The translations under genes and the position numbers were made by a program. Positions 10,665 through 22,673 of a DNA stretch of 64,000 nucleotides are shown one piece after another. Source of the DNA: Dugong dugon (lineage: Eukaryota > Chordata > Mammalia > Sirenia > Dugongidae); NCBI GenBank assembly GCA_030035585.1, contig CM057481.1, positions 57,049,128-57,113,127 on the forward strand. Reading direction: 5' to 3'. The notes under the pieces are model-generated. The model was not told the DNA's origin. It did not search any database and worked only from the letters and a program-made list of their open reading frames with translations. How positions within the stretch are numbered: the stretch's first letter is position 1; every line of letters begins with the position of its first letter.

Positions 10665-13007
10665 TGCACCAACCACTAATGTCAAAGATGAGGAATTGAA
10701 GATTTTTACTAACTTCTGCAGTCTGAAATTGATCAAACATGCAATCAAGATGCACTGATAATTACGGGTGATTAGAATGTAAAAGTTGGAAACAAAGAAG
10801 AAGGATCGGTATTTGGAAAATATGGCCTTGATGACAGATCTGACACCAGAGATCTTGTGATAGAATTTTACAAAACCAATGACTTATTCACTGCAAATAA
10901 CTTTTTCAACAACATAAACAGTGACTATACATGTGGACCTTCCCAGATGGAATACACAGGAATCAAATCAACTACATCTATGGAAAGAAATGATGGAGTA
11001 GCTCAATACCATTAATCAGGACAAGGCCAGGGGCTGACTGAAAAACAGACTATCAATTGCTTATAGGCAAGTTCAAGTTGAAGCTGAAGAAATTAAAACA
11101 AGTCCAAGAGAGCCAAAGAACAACCTTGAGTATGTCCCACCTGAATTTACAGATTATCTCAAGAACAGATTTGACAAACTGAACGCTAAAGACCAAAGAC
11201 CAGACAAGCTGTGGGATGACATCAAGGACAACATAATAAAGAAATCAAAAGGTCATTAAAAAGACAGGGAAGAAAGAAAATACCAAAATGAATGTCAGAA
11301 GAGACTCTGAAACTTGTTCTTGAATGTAGAGTATCTAAAGCAAATGGAAGAAATTATAAAGTAAAAGAGCTAAACAGAAGATTTCAAAGGGTGGCTTGAG
11401 AAGACAAAGTATTATAATGTGCAATGACCTGGAGTTAGAAAACCAAAAGGGAAGGACATGCTCAGCATTTCTCAAGCCGAAAGAACTGAAAAAAAAAAAA
11501 AAAAAAATTCAAACCTCAAGTTGCAGTATTGAACGATGCAAGAAGCATCAAAAGAAGATGGAAAGAATACACAGAGTCACAGTACCAAAAAGAACTGGTC
11601 AATGTTCATCCATTTCAGGAGGTAGCATACGATCAAGAACCAATGATACTGAAGGAAGAAGTCCAAGCTGCACTGAAGGCATTGGTGAAAAACAATCCAG
11701 GAATTGATGGAATACCAATTGAGATGTTTCAACAAAAAGATGCAATGTTGGAAGCACTCACTTGTCTATGCTAAGATATTTGGAAGACAGCTACCTGGCC
11801 AACTGATAGAAGAGATCCATATTTGTGCCCATTCCAAAGAAATGGTGATCCAACAGAATGCAGAAATTATTGAATGATATCATTAATATCACATGCAAGT
11901 AAAATTTTGCTGAAGATCATTCAAAAACAGTTGCAGCAGTACACGAATAGAGAACTGCCAGAAATTTAAGCCAGACTCAGAAGAGGACATAGAACGAGGG
12001 ATACCATTGCTGATGTCAGATGGATCTTGGCTGAAAGCAGAGAATACCAGAAAGATGTTTACCTGTGTTTTATTGACTATGCAAAGGCATTCAACTATGT
12101 GGATCATAACATATTATAGATAACATTGCAATGAATGGGAATTCTAGAACACTTAATTGTGCTCATGAGGAATCTGTGCATAGGCCAAGAGGCAGTTATT
12201 TGAATAGAACAAAGTGATACTGCATGGTTTAAAATCAGGAAAGGTGTGTGTCAGGCTTGTATCCTGTCATACTTTTTAATCTGTATACTGAGCAAATAAT
12301 CTGAGAAGCTAGACTAGATGAAGAAGAACTCGGCATCAGGATTGGTGGAAGACTCATTAACAACCTACGATATGCAGATGATACAACCTTGCTTGCCGAA
12401 GGCAAAGAGGACTTGAAGCACTTACTGATGAAGATGAAAGGCTACAGCCTTCAGTATGGGTTACACCTCAACATAAAGAAAACAAAAATCCTCACGACAG
12501 GACCAGCAGGCAACATTATGATATACAGGGAAAACTTTGAAGTTGTCAAGAATTTCATTTTTCCTCAGATCCACAATCAATGCCTATGGAAGCAGGAGTC
12601 AAGAAATCCAACGACAAATCGCATTGGGCAAATCTGCTGCAAAAGACTCTTGAAAGTGTTAAAAATGAAAGATGTCACCTGAAGACTAAGGCTCGCCTGT
12701 CTTAAGACACAGTGTTTTCAGTTGCCTCATACGCATGTGAAAGCTGGACAATAAATAAGGAAGACCAAAGAAGAATTGATGCCTTTGAATTACGAAGAAT
12801 ATTGAATATACCATGGACTGCTAGAAGAACAAACAAATCTATCTTGGAAGAAGTACAGCCAGAATGCTACTTAGAAGCGAGGATGGTGAGACTTCGTCTC
12901 AGGCACTATGGACATGTTATCAGGAGGGACCATTCCCTAAAGAACGACATCATGCTTCGTAGAGGATCAGTGAAAAAGAGGAAGACCCTCAATGAGATAG
13001 ATTGACA
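10665..13007 (+). pseudogene. Broken RTE ORF (late endonuclease plus reverse transcriptase)
   Basis: Scattered frames (11396-11707, 11529-11774, 12389-12682, 12712-13005) together cover the RTE polyprotein from the end of the endonuclease to the C-terminus. The YADD palm motif is intact at 12371-12382. After it come the 'GLHLNIKKTKI' stretch and the C-terminal 'NIPWTARR' segment. Frameshifts (including the poly-A expansion near 11490) and stops prevent translation. Confidence 0.85.
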
Positions 13008-13137
13008 CGGTGACCGCCACCATGGGCTCAAACATAGTGACAACTGTGGAGGATGGCGCAGAACTGGGAAGTGTTTCATTCTGTTGTACATAGGGTCACT
13101 ATGAGTTGAAATCATCTCCATGGTACCTACCAACACC

Positions 13138-14810
13138 ATACCTAAAAAACACTCTGCAAGTACATTTCGTTTTGAGTTAAACATTTTAAAAGTAGTTTCA
13201 TATACAATAAATTAAAATTAAGTAATGAATTAAACCTTTTATGGACATTTAGGCAAAGTCTCTTAGGATAAGCTGGGCCCTGGGCAACTGTTTCTAATTT
13301 CTAAAGATGATACATTCAAATTAGCAAGATTAGAATTTCCTATGAATGCAGCTGCACATTCAGGATTGGCTTAGGCAGCTCCACAAGATCTAGTTAAGAT
13401 GTGTTTTTATTCATTGTTTTCCCCCAGGACCAACAAGGAAATCCATCTTCTCAAAAAATCAGTAAATCTAGTATATTAAATTCAGTCAAACTATTCTCAT
13501 TTAGCTACAAAATGCTCATCCAACATAAGAAATGACACATGAATGACATTTTCATGGCCGTAAAAATGACTGAAACAAGTCGTTAATTTTTAAAAGATTT
13601 ATTACAGCAAGTATTTACCTCATAAAGTATAATTTCCCATTTGTTTGACTTGAAAAACAACTTTGGGGACACTCAGACTCAATTATTACATGCAACATTC
13701 CAAAAACTTTTAATTTTATAAAAATTCATAAACGCCTATAATTAAAGGAGAAGTAAAAATGACATATTAGGTAATCAAGCCATTCTCATGCCAGGATTAA
13801 GAAATTCAGAAATCTCTGGGTGGAGAGCATAAAACTTTCATCTTCCTCATAAGGCCATTAACATTTAAAAATTGTCAAGTTTGGCATTTCATGTAGTAAA
13901 TAACTTCTTATAGTACTACCATCCATACATCAATGCCAGTGGCCCAGGCTACAGGCTGACCTGGCAAGCTTATTACGGAAGTGGCTGAATATTACTTTTA
14001 AGAGCATTCTTTTTGCCTGGAATAAGAGTTGGAGAGAAAAATCTTCAGAGGACAATATTAATAATTAGTGTGCCAATGATGAGTGTACCTTTAAGAGCTC
14101 ATAAATTAGAAGTTTAAGTCATGAATCTGCAAACACTTCACTAACACATATGCTCCAAAAAAGACAGTGGACCATAATGAGGGAGCTGAATAGGGTAGTT
14201 TTTAAAACTTATATATTATTCATTTCCTATTGGTTCTTATAACAAATAGCCCCTCAAAGGAAATGAGCTGCTAAAGGAAAGTTACAATAAAGTAGTCTTA
14301 GAACTGGGACTATATTAGAGAATAAAGAATTTTTCATTAGAGCTGAAAATTCTAACCCAAACAGATATAGCAATGGACTGGACATGAGAGCTCTGGTTTG
14401 CTTCCTATGCCCACAGGGCAGGAGAGTTAGGAATTTAACTTACTGCTTCTGAAAGTCATTTTATGTTGTCAACAGCAGCAAGAATTGGCAATGTGGTTAT
14501 ACTGATATTGCATGCCTCCGTAAGTCCTTCAAAGATTGATCAGCAGCCAATATATTCAATTTAGTTCATCTAATAAAATGTTAGTTTCTGCTTTAAGAGC
14601 CTTACTTTAATTTGAAAACATCCCCTTGAGTATTGAGCACATATGATATGTTAGCCTAAGGAGTTTCCCCTCTTGGTGCCATTTCCATTTTCAAAATGTT
14701 GTTGAAGAGGTACATGTTATACCCTGATAGACAGGCACAGTTGTCTGTGTGGGGGGTGGTATGCACCAGTCTGATGTATTGGTCTTTTTATTTCTGCAAT
14801 CACACATTTT
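13138..14810. other. Mostly single-copy AT-rich DNA
   Basis: No coding frame of note, no recognised mobile element and no RNA gene in about 1.7 kb. Confidence 0.5.
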
Positions 14811-14950
14811 TATCCTTCCCCTCTCCTATCACTTAGTGATCAAAGTTCTCCCCATAGATTATTGTTTTCCCTGCACTTTTGGGCCGTGGTACTAGGGTCT
14901 GTCTAGGAAACTACTGGAGAAGACAGACCTTTGCATCCAGATCCAGGGCC
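14811..14950 (+). repeat. Diverged direct repeat, left copy (partner 15856-16000)
   Basis: Shares ordered blocks with 15856-16000: 'tcaaagttctccc', 'attgttttc', 'actaggg/aaggtc' and 'agacagac', with many substitutions. I cannot name the family. An open frame crosses it (14879-15118) but looks accidental. Confidence 0.55.
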
Positions 14951-15584
14951 TGGGACTGCTATGGCTTCTGCCACCACAAGCATAGTGAAGTCCACACTAT
15001 AGCCTGGCTTTTGTCCCCTAAGGACAGGGAACTAAAATATACTTTCACCAGGAAATTTTTGGTTTGGTGTATTGAGCTGTCTAATTCCAAAAATTTACAT
15101 TTTTTCCCCCAACAGTGATGCAGACTGACTTAAAGCTGGCATCCTATAACCCACTTCTCTAAGAGACTCCATCTCTCGATGGTCTTCAAGTCCTTCCCAC
15201 CCCACTGCTTCTGTGGGGTTGCCACTTATTCTTCTGCTAGTTACAACGTCACTCCTAGTTTGAGGTGAAATCTGCTTTTTTTTCCAATAATGTACAAGGA
15301 GATAACTAATATGATTTCATTTATTTTTTTTTGAAATTAATTAAAATTCAAAATTAGGAGCTATCTGTACCAAACCCTGACTGGTAGACATACTTTTAAA
15401 AAATGTATTCACACTTTATTGAGGGGTGTATAATCCTAGTGAAGAGCAAGTAAGGGAAAGGGGGAAATGAAGCAGGGAAGGAAGGGAAACCAGGACAGTT
15501 GGTGTATTATCTAAGGAGCCTCAGCTTTCCAACAGGATACAGCTCAGTCACTCAGTCACTCAGGATGTAGCTACAGAAGCCATA

Positions 15585-15835
15585 TGGGATGGTTATTCTT
15601 TGGCCACATCATCAGGAAAGACCAATCACTGGAAAAGAACATCAGGGTTGGTAAAGTAGAGGGTCAGTAAAAAACAAGGGAAACCCTCAATGAGATGGAC
15701 TGATACCACAGCCACAACAATGGACTCAAACATACCAATGATCATGAAGATAGCACAGCACTGAGCAATCTCTGTTATACATAAGGTCACACCATGAGTC
15801 AGAGCCGACTCAAAGGCAACTAACAACAAGAATAG
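15585..15835 (+). mobile_element. RTE 3' end fragment
   Basis: Starts in the C-terminal coding region ('ggccacatcatcagg') and ends with 'gagtcagagccgactc' and 'ggcaactaacaacaag'. It is 5'-truncated and full of stops. Confidence 0.82.
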
Positions 15836-15855
15836 CAAGCACTTCATATACTGGC

Positions 15856-16000
15856 TCCTTCCCATCTCCTTTCACTTACTTGTCAAAGTTCTCCCTCAAA
15901 GACTATTGTTTTCTCTATACTCTTGGGCTGTGATACTAAGGTCCTTCTGGGCAACTGTTGTGGAAGACAGACATTTGTCTGTATGGGGAGGCTTCCAGCC
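15856..16000 (+). repeat. Diverged direct repeat, right copy (partner 14811-14950)
   Basis: Contains 'tcaaagttctccctcaaaga', 'attgttttctc', a 'gggctgtgatactaagg' block and 'agacagac'. It leads without a clear border into the L1 3' UTR-like sequence that follows, so the repeat may belong to an L1 3' UTR subfamily. Confidence 0.5.
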
Positions 16001-16099
16001 TGGATCCAGTACTCCACTACAGATTCATATAAGGAAGGTATGGTTCTCCCTCACAAATAGAAGACTCTCATCAAGGATACTTTATATGGTATCTCTCAG

Positions 16100-16710
16100 C
16101 AACAAAATTTTGTGACTATATGGCAGCAAAAGCCAACTGCACTACTGTTTACCCAATTAAAAGCCTGGATAGAAAAGGAATCCTGATCAAAAGGGGAAAA
16201 TGTGGAACAGAATTCCAAATTCTTACAGAATCCAGTCTTACTGGACCTATTGAGACTGGAGGAACCCCTAAATCTATCACTCTGAGAAAATTTTCAAATG
16301 ATGAACCAAAAATCTCTCCTGAAGTCATCTTTAAACTAAATAACTGTTTAGCTAAATTAGTAAAATCATATAGATAATGAGTTCATATGGGCAATGAAAT
16401 CATATAGATGATCATATAGATAATAGTTTAGCTAAATCATATAGATGATTCTTTTACAGAGGATTGCACTTTTTTAAAGAATTATCTATATGAGATCAAA
16501 TTGTCAACAGTAACTCTAAAGCATGGATGAGAAGTTTAGCAGGTGGTGAGTTTAAGTCAATGGTGGTGAAACAGTATGGTAGAGACTGCAAGAAGGACGA
16601 CACAATGTGAAGAATGTAACCAATGTTACTGAATTGTACATGCAGAAATTGACGAATGGGTTATGTTCTGCTGTGTAAATTTTCACCAAAATTAAAATAA
16701 AAAAATAACA
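16100..16710 (+). mobile_element. L1 3' UTR and tail, first of two adjacent copies
   Basis: Shares 'atcctgatcaaaagg', 'gaacagaatt' and 'caaattct' blocks in order with 17000-17060. It ends in the 'ctgctgtgtaaattttcacc' module and an A-rich tail near 16690-16708. Short tandem reiterations of 'aaatcatatagat' at 16364-16453 occur only in this copy. Confidence 0.7.
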
Positions 16711-16754
16711 TCTACAGGGGTCAGCAAACTACAGCTCACATGCCAAAAATAAAT

Positions 16755-17655
16755 AAATAAAACCCTGGATAAATGAAGACTGCAGTAAGATTTCAACAAA
16801 GCCATCCTAACTTTCAGGGTTTTTACAAACAATTGCTCTCTCCTGGAGAAACAGTGGAAGGAGAGTCAGGAATAGAAGGAGGAAATGGAATGTGTGGCTA
16901 ATTGCCTCCATGAACAATTGCCTCCTTTGCCATGGGACCAGAAGAAAGGGATGGTGCCCAGCTATCATTACTGAACATTTTGATGAAAGATTCTATGGAA
17001 GAATCCTGATCAAAAGGGAGAAAATGCAGAACAGAATTTCAAATTCTCATGAAATCCAGACTTTCTGGAGCTATCGATGATGAATGAACCTCCCCAAAAT
17101 ATTGCCCTAAGATAATCTTTACACTTTAAACCAAAAATATCCCCTGAAGTCTTATTAAAACCAAACAATAAAAAAAATACAAAAACTATAAACCTGTTGT
17201 TGTCGAGTCAATTCTGGCTCATAGAGACCCTATAGGACAGAGTAGAACTGCCCCACTGAGTTTCCAAAGAGAGGCTGGTGGATTCAAACTGCTAACCTTT
17301 TGGTTAACAGCCGTAGATCTTAACCAATGCACCACCAGGGCTCCAAACAATAGTTGAGCTTAAGTAGTAAAAAATGCCTGCCTTGAGCATTGTGCTCTTT
17401 TTAAAACTATCTACATGGGATCAAAGTGACAACAAATCTTTCTATTGAAAGATTAGATAGAAAACTTAGTGGGCAGTGAGTTTATATTAACGTGAGAGAA
17501 ACAATTCAGAAAAAGTGAGAATGGTTGCACAACTTGAACAATGTAGTCAATGTCACTGAAGTGTACATGTAGAAACTGTTGAACTGGTGGGTATTCTGCT
17601 GTGTATACTCTTAACAACAAAAAATAAAACAAATTATTTTAAAAAAACGTAAAAG
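16755..17655 (+). mobile_element. L1 3' UTR and tail, second adjacent copy, split by a SINE
   Basis: Follows the same block order as the first copy ('agaatcctgatcaaaaggga' near 17000) and ends with 'gagaatggttgcacaacttg' at 17518 and an A-rich tail after 17620. A SINE interrupts it at 17180-17345. A similar tail occurs at 27480-27600. Confidence 0.72.
17180..17345 (-). mobile_element. RTE-tailed SINE (short form), antisense
   Basis: Runs from 'aaacctgttgttgtcgagtc' (tail) to 'caccaccagggctcc' (head). The duplicated 'ccaaacaata' lies at 17161 and 17343, marking insertion into the L1 3' UTR. Confidence 0.87.
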
Positions 17656-17699
17656 CAACTCTTTAGGGTATCATTTCCTTGGATCATACTTCTCTCCCT

Positions 17700-18110
17700 C
17701 AAAACACTGTAGACATTGCTTTCTGTCTTCTGTTTTTGGACATTACTCTGGAAAAGTCTGAAGCCAACTCAGTTTCTTCCCTTAGGTATACAGCTTTCTT
17801 TTTCTGCCTGGAAACCTACAGCGTTGAACATGCTCCAGGAACAGTGTATGTGCATTGATCTGCAGATTTGGTTCTTTCTTCATTTCAGGGAAATCCTTTT
17901 ATGTGTTATGTCTTTGAATGCATATTTTGTTACCTTTTGGGAAATATCCTTCTCAGGGAGACCATTTATTCTTTTGCTGCTTGTTTTAGTCTTATTTATC
18001 TATTAGCATTCTTATTGTCTTAATCTCATCTGCATTCACTGTAATTATGTCAAGTCTTCCCTCTATTTCATTCAACTTCCCATGTTAGTTCTCTTACTTA
18101 GTGTTTGTGA
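17700..18110 (-). mobile_element. L1/HAL1-like fragment, antisense (ORF1 region)
   Basis: Plus-strand blocks 'ttgctttctgtcttctg', 'aaaagtctgaagcca' and 'cctctatttcattcaacttc' resemble antisense old L1 or HAL1 ORF1. The plus-strand frame 17716-18006 is an antisense shadow. The family call is tentative. Confidence 0.4.
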
Positions 18111-19280
18111 TTATTGCATCTGTTCTGTAATGGCATTGTTCTAGTTCCTGATTTTTTCCCTTGGGTCTACAGGTCATTCTGCTGTTTGTGCAACTGATTT
18201 GATTAAAAACAAACAAACAACAACAAAAAAAAAACTAAAAAACACTGGACTCATAAGGATACAATCATGGGAAAAATTAATATTTTTTTCTCCCACTGTC
18301 TCTTCCAACCTGTGCTGTGGGAAAGTCCTTTCCCTGTTCTTACCTGAAAAGCTGGGCAAGGCCCATAGCTTCTCTGGTCCCTTTCAGGTCTCAAGAACAA
18401 TCTCATTTCAGTAACTAACAATTCTAGTCCAGTATTACTCTAAATTTACAACTGCTCTCCTTCCGCAGTTCAGATCTGCTTTAAGCAGAAACATCGATAC
18501 TAAGGAAAGGGGTTGAAGTTGGCTTCTCTTTTGCCCATGCCAATCCTTCCACAGCTGCCTCATCAACTCAGTTCCTGAGGCCTGAGGAATCTGACCCACA
18601 AAGACTGTTGAGGTTTAGCAACTGCGCCCTCTAGAGGTTGGCAGGAGTCATGCAGACCCTTACACTTGGGGGCTCTTCATTTATTCCTGGGGCACCTCCA
18701 GGGAGGGCTTATGATCTGAGCTCCCATGACACTAGTGGTGCCCCCCCACCCCAATTCCAGCTTCCCTTCCCATGCTTTGACTCCTGCTATCCATCCCTCT
18801 CCTGGGTCATTTGCCCCCCACCCCCCCAGATGTTCTCTTGGGTGGAATCTCTTTCACAATGCCACCATGAAACAATTTATCTTTCCTTAACATGAAGTTA
18901 AATGTGATCTCCTACTCTTTGCTCAACCACCAAAGGCCTAAACCAGAGGGAATAGACATCCACCTCCATTAGTGTGTCTCTGGCATCATATTTCGGTTGA
19001 GTTGAGGTCAGAGGACACACGACCCTCCCCTGCTCCATGAGGAGACAGTATGGAAACCAATACCTTTCTTCATCCTTCTCTCTGACCTTAACTGCCAACA
19101 TAAGCCAGAGGTGAGTATTCTCAAAACTGGCATAAAAAGGTTTGCCATCTCTTTGGATATCTTGTTCTGGTGATCTAGCTCCTTACTTCAGGATATGTGG
19201 GGCTTGGTATCTATTTTGTTGTTTAGTATAAGTATGTCACATACAATCTTTGGGACATATTTATACTAAAAATATTTGTT
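18110..19280. other. No recognised feature
   Basis: Moderately GC-rich between 18300 and 19000, possibly old L1 5' sequence. It contains short open frames without protein-like character (e.g. 18638-18895) and C-runs near 18740 and 18820. No splice-bounded exon is evident. Confidence 0.4.
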
Positions 19281-19284
19281 GTTG

Positions 19285-20393
19285 TATTAGTTTTCTACAA
19301 CTGTCATAATAAATTACCACAAACTTAATGGCTTAAACCAACAGAAATTTATGATCATACAGTTCTATAGGTTAGAAGTCTGAAGTGGCTCTCACTGGGC
19401 TAAAATCAAGGGGTCACAGGGCTGAGCTCCTACGGAGGCTCAAGGGGAGAATTAATATCCTGTCTTTTCCAGCTTCTAAAGGTTGCCTGCATTCCTTGGC
19501 TCATGGATCCTTCCTCCAACTTCAAAGCCAGCAATATTGGGCCAACTCCTTCTCACATCATATCACTCTGACTTCAACTTCTGCCTCCCTCTTTCACGTT
19601 TAAGGAAACTTGTGATTACACTGGGTCCACCCAGTAATCTAGGATAATTTTCTATTTTAAGGTCAGTTAATTAGTAACCTCATCCCACCTACAATTTTAA
19701 TTCCCTTTTGGCATATGTGATCGTTAAGGTTATGTGTCAACTTGGCTGGGCCCTGATTCTCAGTGGTTTGGCAGTTATGATGTAGTTTGGCAGTCACATA
19801 ATGATATAATCGTTTCCACAATGAGATCTGATATAATGTGATCACCTCCATGACGGGATCTGCTGTGAGTAGCCAGTCACCCGAAACACAATTTCCTTGG
19901 GGGGTGTGGCTTGCATCAAGGATATAAGTGGACTTTCTGGCAAGACTTGTGGGCTTTTGCTCACTCTGGACCCTGCATCTGGTTCCTGTTCGTCTGATCT
20001 CTGGTTCTTGGGACTTGAAGGAGCAGCTTACCTACCATCTTGCTTGCTGATCTTGGGATTCATCAATATTCACAGCCTGAGAGCAAGAGCCCTGCTGTCT
20101 GACCTGCTGATCTTGGGTTCATCAGCCCCTGCAGCTACATGAATCAGGAGAAGCCTCAAACCTGACCCATGGACTTGGGACGTTCCAGCCTCTACAACCG
20201 CATGAGCCATTTCCTTGATATAAATCTCTCTCTCTCTCTCTCTCTTTATATATATATATTTATACTCTTTACTTATTTTGCTTCTCTAGAGAGCCCAACC
20301 TAAGACAGCATGTAACATAACATATTCACACATTCCATGGATTAGGACTTGGATATCTTGCAGGGGGGTGGTAATTATTCTGTCTACCACAGT
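19285..20393 (-). mobile_element. MaLR-type LTR, antisense, split by a nested repeat
   Basis: 'gtattagttttctacaactg' at the left and 'ggtaattattctgtctacca' at the right are antisense MaLR ends. The body shares 'gtgattacactggg' and 'attttaaggtcag' with 1662-2571. The element is continuous except for the insertion at about 19719-20308. Confidence 0.78.
19719..20308 (+). mobile_element. LTR-like repeat nested in a MaLR LTR
   Basis: Begins with 'ttatgtgtcaacttggctgg' (19730-19749), ends 'cttctctagagagcccaacc' plus 'taagacag', and has a (CT)n(TA)n stretch at 20226-20260. I recognise the ends as those of a common mammalian LTR-like family but cannot fix the name. It interrupts the MaLR element, so it is younger. 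The frame 19897-20142 is accidental. Confidence 0.55.
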
Positions 20394-20778
20394 TGATTAT
20401 CTGAAATTCAGATTTATCCAGGCATCCTGTATTTTATCTTACTGTGCTAAAATATGGACAATTAATATTTTCGTGTTGGATGTTACTGCAGTATAAAATT
20501 ATGAAATTTCTAAATACTTACTTTGACTTTCTGCTACTTAGCCATGAATGAATAACAAATAGTTTGTAGATTAGTAATAATCCACAGACCATACTTTGAG
20601 TAGTCCTGCTGTAAGGTTGGATAGTCATCTATATTCAGTTAGATGAAGGGGGAAACACAGCATGGGGAAGCCTTGGTCTAAAAGTAGACTACATCATTTC
20701 TGCTCATTTTCTATTGAAGTAAACTAGTCAAACAGCCACACCTAACTGCAAGAAAGTTTGGGAATCATAGTCCAGTTA
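20394..20778. other. No recognised feature
   Basis: AT-rich single-copy sequence with no coding frame or familiar repeat. Confidence 0.4.
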
Positions 20779-20947
20779 ATTGTTGTTGTTGTTGGCTGCC
20801 ATGGAGTTGTCCCCCAACTCATGGCAATCCCATGCGCAACAGAACAAAACACCGCCAAGTACTGCACCATCCCCATGATCAGTTGTGAAAAGGACGGTTG
20901 TGATCCATAGGATTTTCATTGGCTGATTTTTGGAAGTAGATCACCAC
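20779..20947 (-). mobile_element. Internally deleted RTE derivative, antisense
   Basis: 20779-20880 is the antisense RTE tail starting with (TTG)n. 20885-20947 is the antisense RTE 5' region: 'gatccataggattttcattg' is the reverse of the segment near 38965-38985. The whole coding region is missing. Compare 38793-39245, which has the same plan in the plus orientation. Confidence 0.72.
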
Positions 20948-21269
20948 TCAACTTTAATTCCTATTACTGTGGGAGAGAGAGAATGAATTTTGGTGGAACA
21001 ATAGTGCTCTATGCCACAATGAGCTAGGCAGTTAACACAAATGAAACAGATATGTGTCTAGAACAATAGTGACTGGTGGCTAATGAACACGCTGAGAGCA
21101 CACACACCACCTAATTGTAGCAGATGCCACCAATGTCAGCCCAGCATGGCCACTTGAAAATGCAGACACCACAGAGCTGGGCCTTCTGATTAGATGCTTA
21201 GGTAAAATCTACCAAATTTTAAATGTTGGAACCTACAGGAGTTTAGGCCTACTATAAAGTTAGATGGCA

Positions 21270-21900
21270 CAGAGCCGAAGACTATCCTTGTTTCTGACAA
21301 TCACTCCAAGTTTGGGGAATTGATTTCCAAAACCATTCTCAGGTTTGATAATTTGCCAAAAGGACTCACAGAACTCACTGAAAACTGTTATACTCACAGT
21401 CACAGATTTTTACAGGGAAAGGATACAGAGTAATATCAGTCAAGGAAAGAAGCATATAGGGTGGACTCCAGGAAAACTGCCAAATGCAGATTTTGCACTG
21501 GCCTCTCCCTATGGAGTCAGAGCACATTTACTCTCCTGGCAAGGATGTGTAACTATACGAATGGAGTATTGCCAACCAGGGAAGCTCACCCAAGAGCTTT
21601 ACAGGGGCTCCATTACATAGGCATGACTGATTTATTGCCCACGTGGCTGGTCTCAGTGTCCAGATTGACTAATACTGTGTGACCCAAAGCTCCTACCCTA
21701 AATCGTGTTGTTGGTCTTTCTGGCATGGCCAGCCCCCACTCTAAAATGTGTCCATCCCCCAAACTAAATCACCTTGTTACTATCTGGCTAGCCCAAGGAC
21801 CCCAAGCAAATGAAGATTACTTCATAGGAGCTCAGGGCAAAGGCCAGATCTCTCTTTGGACAAGGTTAAATTCTTTACTACACTCAAAAAAATTCAATTT
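21270..21900 (-). mobile_element. Probable endogenous-retrovirus LTR, antisense
   Basis: Blocks such as 'aaaaggactcacagaactca' (21358) and 'ctccattacataggcatgac' (21608) recall an antisense mammalian LTR. I cannot name the family or see clear ends. Overlapping plus-strand frames (21345-21620, 21461-21682) show no protein character. Confidence 0.45.
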
Positions 21901-21970
21901 TAAAAACACATTTTTCTGGTTAAATAAAACACATCTGTATGTAACCTGTATTCCCTGTTCTCCAATTTGA

Positions 21971-22206
21971 AGGTGCCCTGGTGACACAGAGGTTAAAATT
22001 TTCGGCAGCTAACCAAAATGTCGGCTGTTTGAACTCACCAGCTGCTCCACAGGAGAAAGATGTAGCAGTCTGCTTAGTAAAGATTTACAGCCTTGGAAAC
22101 CCTATGGGGAAGTTCTACTCTGTCCTATAGGGCTGCTATGAGTCTGAATCGACTTGACGGCAGTGGGTTTGGGTTTTTATTGTTTGGTTTGGTTTGATTT
22201 GGTTCT
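21971..22206 (+). mobile_element. RTE-tailed SINE (long form)
   Basis: 'gtgccctggtgacaca' head, 'ggagaaagatgtagcagtct' body, 'gctgctatgagtctgaatcg' tail and a (TTTGG)n end. Confidence 0.88.
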
Positions 22207-22270
22207 TTACTTTGCTGCCTCTGGTCTAGATAGCCCAGGTTCTCTATGCTTTTGCTAATGCACTATACTA

Positions 22271-22466
22271 GGAGCCCTGGTGGTGCAGTGGGTAAGTGTT
22301 CGGCTACTAATCGAAAGGTTGGTGGTTCAAACCCACCAACTGTTCCACAGGAGAAAGATGTGGTAGTCTGCTTCTGTGAATATTTACAGCCTTGGAAACC
22401 CTACGGGGCAGTTCTATTCTGTCCTATAGGGTTGCTATGAGTCAGAATTGACTCAACAGCAATACG
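22271..22466 (+). mobile_element. RTE-tailed SINE (long form)
   Basis: 'ggagccctggtggtgcagtg' head, a box-B-like 'ggttcaaaccc' near 22325, 'gagaaagatgtggtagtctg' body and 'gctatgagtcagaattgac' tail. It is one of the better preserved copies and lies about 65 bp after another in the same orientation. Confidence 0.9.
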
Positions 22467-22673
22467 TTACCTCTACCTGCTAAACTCAAATATCAACTTG
22501 TAAATTAAACCTTTCTGGAGTCCTCTAGCTCATTATAACCTCACTGACTTTTAATATCCAAAAGCAATTTGGTTTTACTTTTTTAATGACATGTATCAGA
22601 CTTTGTCTTATACATAGTTATGCACCCACACATAAATAGATAAACAGAAAATCTCCCCTGTTAGACTGAGTGT

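Larger units (their letters stand above)
10132..13137 (+). mobile_element. RTE copy C, 5'-truncated, about 2.5 kb of RTE
   Basis: RTE sequence begins near 10132, is interrupted by a solo LTR (10142-10664), and resumes at 'tgcaccaaccacta', matching 49426 of copy D. It then runs through the late endonuclease and reverse-transcriptase regions to a tail ending near 13137. It lacks the 5' UTR and early endonuclease. Part of the coding sequence is replaced by a run of about 19 A (near 11489-11507). Confidence 0.85.
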
